Shown one piece after another: positions 1 through 6,300 of a stretch of 8,266 nt of DNA. The position numbers were made by a program, and so were the translations under genes. The notes under the pieces were generated by a model. It did no database searches, was not told the DNA's origin, and saw only the letters and a list, made by a program, of their open reading frames with translations. The DNA comes from Methanobacteriota archaeon (GTDB lineage: Archaea; Thermoplasmatota; Poseidoniia; Poseidoniales; Poseidoniaceae), in assembly GCA_002727695.1 (NCBI GenBank), contig PBXT01000065.1, forward strand, positions 21,373-29,638, given 5' to 3'. Positions within the stretch are counted from its first letter, which is position 1; each line of letters starts with the position of its first letter.

Positions 1-23
1 AGATTGGCATATGAAGCCAATCT
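1..23. repeat. Perfect 8-bp inverted repeat (hairpin) at left edge
   Basis: AGATTGGC at 1-8 is exactly complemented by GCCAATCT at 16-23, with a 7-nt loop. The stem may extend past the window edge. Only three T follow, so it is a weak intrinsic-terminator candidate. In frame 1 it would read as the last codons of an upstream gene ending at TGA 25-27, which cannot be tested here. Confidence 0.45.
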
Positions 24-164
24 TTGAACCACAGAGGACTGACCACGGATGTCGCCAACCGTCCGGGGTCGATGACGTTCAACCCAAAGTTCGCTCATAC
101 TGCGCAAGTCACAACAGGACGAACTTGAACCTTCGCTTTAGCAAAAAATACCCTATTTTGAATC

Positions 165-183
165 GGCCACCCTACGGGTGGCC
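165..183. repeat. Perfect 8-bp GC-rich inverted repeat (hairpin) upstream of the gene
   Basis: GGCCACCC at 165-172 and GGGTGGCC at 176-183 form a perfect stem around a 3-nt loop TAC. It lies 47 nt before the start codon, in the leader or intergenic region. No T-run follows on the + strand. On the minus strand a T6 tract (complement of 143-148) comes 16 nt after the stem. TCGGC 163-167 and GCCGA 185-189 could form an alternative outer pairing. Confidence 0.5.
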
Positions 184-215
184 AGCCGAAAGGAAACTAT
201 ACCCCCTCCTTCAGT

Positions 216-220
216 GGGAG
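216..220 (+). promoter_or_regulatory. Candidate ribosome-binding site (GGGAG)
   Basis: GGGAG lies 10 nt before ATG 231 and can pair partly with the CCUCC at the 3' end of archaeal 16S rRNA. The spacing is slightly long. It supports ATG 231 over GTG 222, which would leave only one base between motif and start. It could also pair with CTCC at 206-209 as a small hairpin, which would mask it. Confidence 0.4.
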
Positions 221-230
221 TGTGAGCCCC

Positions 231-323
231 ATGTCGACGAACAGCCGTGACCGCCGTAAAATTACGACTTCTTTGCTACTGGTTTTGATGTTTTTATTCG
301 CAGATTTATCTCTGCCACAAGCG
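231..323 (+). other. Signal peptide (Sec-type)
   Basis: The N-region holds R6, R8, R9 and K10. It is followed by a hydrophobic core from about residue 13 to 24 (TSLLLVLMFLFA), then a polar stretch ending LPQA at residues 28-31. A cleavage after A31 fits the small-residue rule for signal peptidase I. There is no lipobox cysteine, so a lipoprotein is unlikely. The two arginines at 8-9 lie before K10 without the usual twin-arginine consensus that follows (S/T-R-R-x-F-L-K), so Sec export is favoured over Tat. Confidence 0.88.
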
Positions 324-3300
324 ATTCCAAACTGGACAAACGATGAACTGGATGATACTGTAACTATCATGCAAACTACTTCAGCATTCAATGTCAGCAA
401 AGACGCTGGAATTCTATCCTCCACTCCAAATTCGAATTACGGAACCGACGAAACCGCTACCTTGGGCTTAGGTATTTCCGGTGAGTCACGTATTCTGATT
501 TCGTTCAACAACTCGGTTCCTAGTGGAGACATGGTTACTGATTCTATTCTCGAATTAACTTGTGGTATCGACCCACTAACAATCAGTTCAATCGATATTT
601 TTGCGTCAAGATTGAAAACATCCTGGGATGAAGCAAATGTAACATGGACTAGTCCCGATGATGGAGACAATTGGGGATTATCTGGTGCTGATGATGATTC
701 TGATCGTGACACATGGGAACCACCATTCTACGGATATGCAAACAACACATTCCAAATCAATGTAACCGCTATCGTCCAAGATGCTGTAATCAATTCACGA
801 GGCTCAATTGACATATTGCTAGCAGCAACTGGTAGCGAATACACTTGCCACATGTCAGAATCAACAGACACTAACAGCAGGCCTTCGCTCTCAATTACCC
901 ACCAAAATGGAACTCATTCTAACGGAGGTAGCCTAGCACCAAACTTCGTAGATGATGGTTCTGCATTGATGGATGAAGATGAATTCCTTCTGAAAGCTGC
1001 AACGAATCCTGAACTATCATGGGATAGCATGTCGGGTAGCCATGCACAGGTACAACTGTCGAACAATATCGATTTCATATCTGACTCCGATAGCGCTTGG
1101 TATTACAACACTGTAGACAATTCTTCTCTTTTCACGATTAATAGTGGCGCCGGCGAAGGTGCAATGACTGTACCTAGCGGACACGAGTTGTCAAATTCCA
1201 CCACTATGTACTACAGAATGAGAGCGGTTGATTCCGCAGGAACAATCGGTACGTGGAACTCTGGATATTTCCACTTGCCAGGACATTCCGTGTCTGAAGT
1301 AGACGGATACGGACAGTTTACATTTAGTTTCGATGACTTAGGCTTAGTCGAGAAAACTATCGAGGATTCATTCATTGATTCAACTGGTGCTGTAAAGAAT
1401 ACTAACATGGGAAGTGAAGCAAACATTACTGTTGGTTCATCATCTTCAGCAGACCAATATGGATTGTTAAGATTGAATCTTGATGATATAGGTATGCACC
1501 ATAACTCTTCGATCGTTTCTGCAATTCTCTCCTTGGACAGAGTTTCATTCAGCGGTTCAGCAGAGGTCAGTTTCCACATCATGGATGGAGAAGATTGGAC
1601 TGAAACCGGCGTGACCTGGAGAAAATACGATGGCACATACTACTGGGATGACGGAGGCAGAGTCCCTTCGATGTCAGTGGGTCAATTTGAAGGAGACCAA
1701 TCCTCATCTACAATCGAGGTGAATCTCACCGCTGCAATTCAAAAGTGGATTGACGACAATAATGTAGTTTCAACTACATCAGAATCCCTAGAGTTGATGA
1801 TGGTCGCATCCACTTGGGGAATAGAAGAATCATCTTCCAAGTTCGTCAACCTGTGCAGCACTGAAGCTACAGGCTGTGATCAACCAAAACTGGAGATCAC
1901 ATACGACTGGGGAAGCAATGGGCCACCTGCTAGTCCTACTCATCTTTCGCCGAATGATGGGCACTCTGTTTGGAACTTGACAGGAGACAATCTATCTGGA
2001 AATACAACGCCTACCCTATTCTGGGATGCAAGTATCTCTTGGACTGGAGACATGTTGATGCAGGTAGCCACAGACCAAGAATACAGAAACATAGTTCGCT
2101 CTTTCAACACTGCAACAACTTCGGAATTCAGTGAAACTGACGGAAACTGGTCAGTACCTGGTGACGATTCTTTGCAGGATGGAGTCATGTACCATTGGAG
2201 GATGGCACAAGTCGACTCTAGTTCTCACCACCACTCATGGTGGTCAACTTCTTCCTTCTTGGTTTCCGGATTAGAATCCGAATACTTGCAGGACGATGAA
2301 CACAGATTGAGACTATCACATGGAAATGCAACCACGGCTGGCGATGCACCAAGTTGTGAGGATACTTACATTGACAGTGGTACACCGAGTAACAACTACA
2401 ATGGCGAAGATGAGATGCAAGTTTCATACAATACATTCCCTTCAGAAACCTCTATTCTTCTGGGATGTGACCTAACTAGCCATCTTTTACCTGATGGATA
2501 CGCAGTGAAGACTGCTACACTCAAGATGAGATTGGCAGACTATCCATCGGGAACACCAACCCTCGGAGCATGGGAAAGCAGACAGCATAATTGGTCTGAA
2601 TCAGCTGCAACATGGTCTACATTTGACGGCACCAACAGTTGGGGTACCAGCGGAGCAAAAGGCTGGGAGAGAGCTGGATTATTGGACACTGAATCATTAG
2701 GTAATTCTTACTCTGCTGGCGATTGGGTAGAACTAGATATTACTCTAGCAGTTCAAAATGCAATGCGTGAAAACCGCTCGGTAGATTTGATTCTAGGAAT
2801 CGTAGGAGTAGGCTCCGGAGGTGACAGAGATGCACTATTCTATCCGAACAGCGCTAACTCAGCGAACAGGCCTGAGATTTCATTCGTTTATGTGCCTGGT
2901 TCTGACGCACTACCTTCCGAACCTGTACCTCAAACGCCGTTGAATGGTTCATGGTCGGTTGAAACCGGAATCAATCCCGCACCAGATACATCTCCACAGT
3001 TGACATGGAACCTAACTTCAACAGGAGTTACTATTGGAGGATGGTCCATTGAGATGGATACATCCTCAAGCTTCGATTCACCAAACTTGGTAATGGCTAC
3101 GAGTTGGACAGACTCTGGGTTTGATGTTACAAATCAAACATACGACATGACATCAGAATTGCAGACTGGAAACACATGGCACTGGAGAGTTAGAGCAACC
3201 AGCGCTACAAACCAAATCGGAAATTGGTCTGATTCATTCCACTTCTTGCTACCAGACATAACAACTTGGAGTATTGATTCGAATACTGCGGCTGTGGAGT

Positions 3301-6300
3301 TGCACCATAGACAAGCGATGCCTGCACTAAATCTGCCTAATTTCATTGACACTTGGGTTGCGGATTCAGGCGTAGGAGCAACTTCTGACCAATCATCGGC
3401 TTCAACCTTCAAAGTTGGAACTAGTACCAGCGGAGAAAATGCCACTGCGCTGATTAAAATTCCATTAACTGAATTACCAAACCCACAAAATGCGCACATT
3501 TCAGATGCTGTTCTGAACTTGTATGCTCAGTTTGGTTCTGATACAGGAAATGCAGTATCTGTACACCCTGCTCTAGTGGCATGGAACACCAGCGCTAATG
3601 GAACAACCTATGACGGTATCAACAACTGGTCTAGCCCAGGAGCAATGGGAGCAAACGACCGAGGCGCTATGTCTGATGTGCAACAGGGTGCATCCGCAGA
3701 TTGGATGGAGTTCGATGTTACAGAATTGGTTCAAGACGCCTTTGCAAACGGTGAATCTCACCTCTCATTGATGATCGTAGGTTCAATTGGAGAGGGCCAA
3801 ACCATCTTCTCATCTACGGACGGACTTGCGAGCGAAAGTCCATGGCTAAATCTAACTTGGTCTAGTGGAAATGCATCATCTCCTGAAGTTGCTGGAACAA
3901 ATACTAACCCAGCAATTGATGAAATCATTTGGGATACTTCTACACACGCATTGCTTCCCGGAGCAACACCAACCTTCGCATGGAGCCATCCTAACGCATC
4001 AAACGTCGATGATTGGAGAATTTTCATCTGGGAAGATTACAATGACGAAAGAGCAGGTTGGACAATGTATGACAGTAGAGATTCTTCTGAAGGGTGGGAC
4101 ATTACGAATCTGACATGGACCTCTCCAGACGACCTATCAACCGGCGAATCGTACGAATGGTTCATTCAGCCAATTACTGACGATATTCTTGGAGCAAGAG
4201 GACAGGATACAATTTTCCACATACCTGCTGAGACTGGGAACAGTATCAATTCAACAGATGCTGAGATTACTCTGCAGGAAGGACAAATTGTCGAAGCCCT
4301 AGATTATCCTGCAATTTTCATGGACACTTACATTGACTCTGGATCAACAAACCAAGCATTTGAATCATCCCAGCGCCTATTACTGGGTAGGTCAAATTAT
4401 TCATCTTCATTGAACTATAGGTCTGTTTCCTTGCTGATGGTTAATTGGTCAAGTATGCCAATTCCAGCATCTCATGAGTTCATTTCTGCAACACTGACAT
4501 TGCACAAACTGAGCGGTGGAGAGAATGGACAAGAGACCGTGAAAATAGCTGTATGCGAAATGTTCGATGAATGGAATCAAAGTGCTACTTGGAATGGCCC
4601 TACAGGCAGCAATTCAAGTTACACACAACAGGAGTATAGTGGAGGTTGCGACACCCCATTCGAAGTTACAAGTGTAGCGCATGATGACTACACTGTTGAT
4701 TTCGACATCACCTACGCTGTCCAACACGCCCATGCAAATGGAAGTGATGAAGTAAACCTAGGATTCTATGTTGTGGTCAATACATCTGACGAATGGCATT
4801 TCGCCAGTAGCGACTACACACCAGATGAATCTAAGAGACCTGAATTAAGTCTAGAGTGGAGAACTGGCACACAGTGGCTTCCTTCTAAGCCAACAAATCT
4901 TCATCCTCTAGATGGTGAGACTATTTGGGATGAGAGTGCGTCAAGGCCGCGTGGTGCTGACAATACTACAATGAATTGGTCTTCATCTGAAAGCAATGAA
5001 ACACGTTGGATTATGGAATACTCCACAGAGCCATCATTCACAAATGAAACTTTGACTCTCAACCATGATTTCACAGATAACGGAACATTCAATGGAACAT
5101 GGGACATTTCCAACCTATCTTTCACAATTGAAAATAATATCACTGGAGATTACTGGCTTTATTGGAGAGTAAGGGCAGACCAAGACCATCGACTTGGGAG
5201 ATGGTCTTCTGTCCATGCATTCAGAGTTCCAAATGCAATAGGTAGCGATGATGGAGCAGGCAATAATACGGTCACTCTGTCCCAGGGTTCAGTGTTTGAG
5301 GACACAGGTGATCTGCCAGGTGTTCCTGACGCTACTATAGATTCTAACCGTCCTAATTCTGCACTTGGCGATAACGGCCAGCTAGATTTGGGAATATCGG
5401 CAGCAGGTTCTGGTGAATCCAAGATTATCCTAACATTCGACTTGTCAGAATTGCCATTCCCTGCAGCAATGACTCCTACCAATGCTTTGTTGGGATTGTA
5501 CAGGCATAATGTTACTGGAACCTCATCTCTGACAGTTAGTGCACACGCATGTGATACCTTTGTAGAAGACACAGTAACCTGGAATACTGCACCTACATGT
5601 TCTTCGAGTGAAGTTACTCGCTCAACTATGTTGGTTACTCCTACAAACGGATGGCAAGTATGGGATATTACATCACTAGCACAATCTAATGTAGCCAATG
5701 GAAATAATACCCTAACCATAATGTTGCAGTCTGTAGGAACACCTAGCTCTGGACATTCTTTCCATGATAACTCGCATAGCCAATACAGGCCGAAACTAAT
5801 CCTAGACTATGTTGATAACGTGGACGGAGTTATTCCACCGGGTCAACCAACTCTTACCTATCCAGGAGACGGAGATATCCTTTACAATACCAGTACTTGG
5901 GTGCTAGAGTCTTTGGACAAACCTCAGTTGACATGGAATGCTGTAACTGATGCAACAGGTTACATTGTAACCATTGCAGACATCAATGGTGAACTGAAAT
6001 ACAAGTCATGGGAAGATAATGAAATCAATGGAACTACATTCACATTCAGTCAAAACTTGACCGCTGGACAAGTTTACACTTGGTGGGTTCAAGCAATCAA
6101 TGGTTCAATCCCAGGTCCTTCATCGAGTCGCAGAGCATTTGCAATCGGAATTCCTGTAGACCATTCATACAACGATGACCACACTTGGACATATACATTC
6201 CAGACAGGAAATGAAGTCGCAGATTTGGGACACACCAACATCAGAGATTCTTACATTGGAAGCGGATTTGCTAACACGAATCACGGTTCTGAATCTATGA

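Larger units (their letters stand above)
24..230. other. Intergenic region, promoter not clearly identified
   Basis: Apart from the hairpin at 165-183 and the GGGAG at 216-220, I see no tRNA, rRNA or convincing reading frame. An A-rich stretch GCAAAAAATA at 141-150 is the best, but poor, candidate for an archaeal TATA/BRE element; it would place transcription start near 170-175. ACTATA at 195-200 is an alternative that would give a very short leader. Confidence 0.4.

Noticed and set aside
1..27. Possible last eight codons and TGA stop of an upstream gene (frame 1)
   Set aside because: Too short to distinguish from chance; the stop is suggestive only, and the same bases form an inverted repeat.
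141..150. GCAAAAAATA as a BRE/TATA promoter element
   Set aside because: A poor match to the archaeal consensus, and no transcript start is known; mentioned only as a candidate within the intergenic entry.
222..224. In-frame GTG as an alternative start
   Set aside because: It would add only three residues and leaves a single base after the purine-rich motif; ATG 231 has better spacing.
11..250. Plus-strand open frame of 79 codons ahead of the giant gene
   Set aside because: It overlaps the start of the giant gene in another frame, runs through the GC-rich hairpin, has no recognisable motif and no ribosome-binding site.
1211..1636. Minus-strand open frame of 141 codons, and similar shorter antisense frames along the window
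   Set aside because: All are antisense shadows of clearly coding + strand repeats and share no recognisable protein features.
3865..4113. Plus-strand open frame of 82 codons
   Set aside because: It is an out-of-frame shadow within the F4 domain of the giant gene.
5159..5719. Minus-strand open frame of 186 codons
   Set aside because: It lies wholly inside the giant gene, antisense to F5, its linker and D6. Its translation shows no domain, signal or repeat, and the + strand frame explains the sequence fully.
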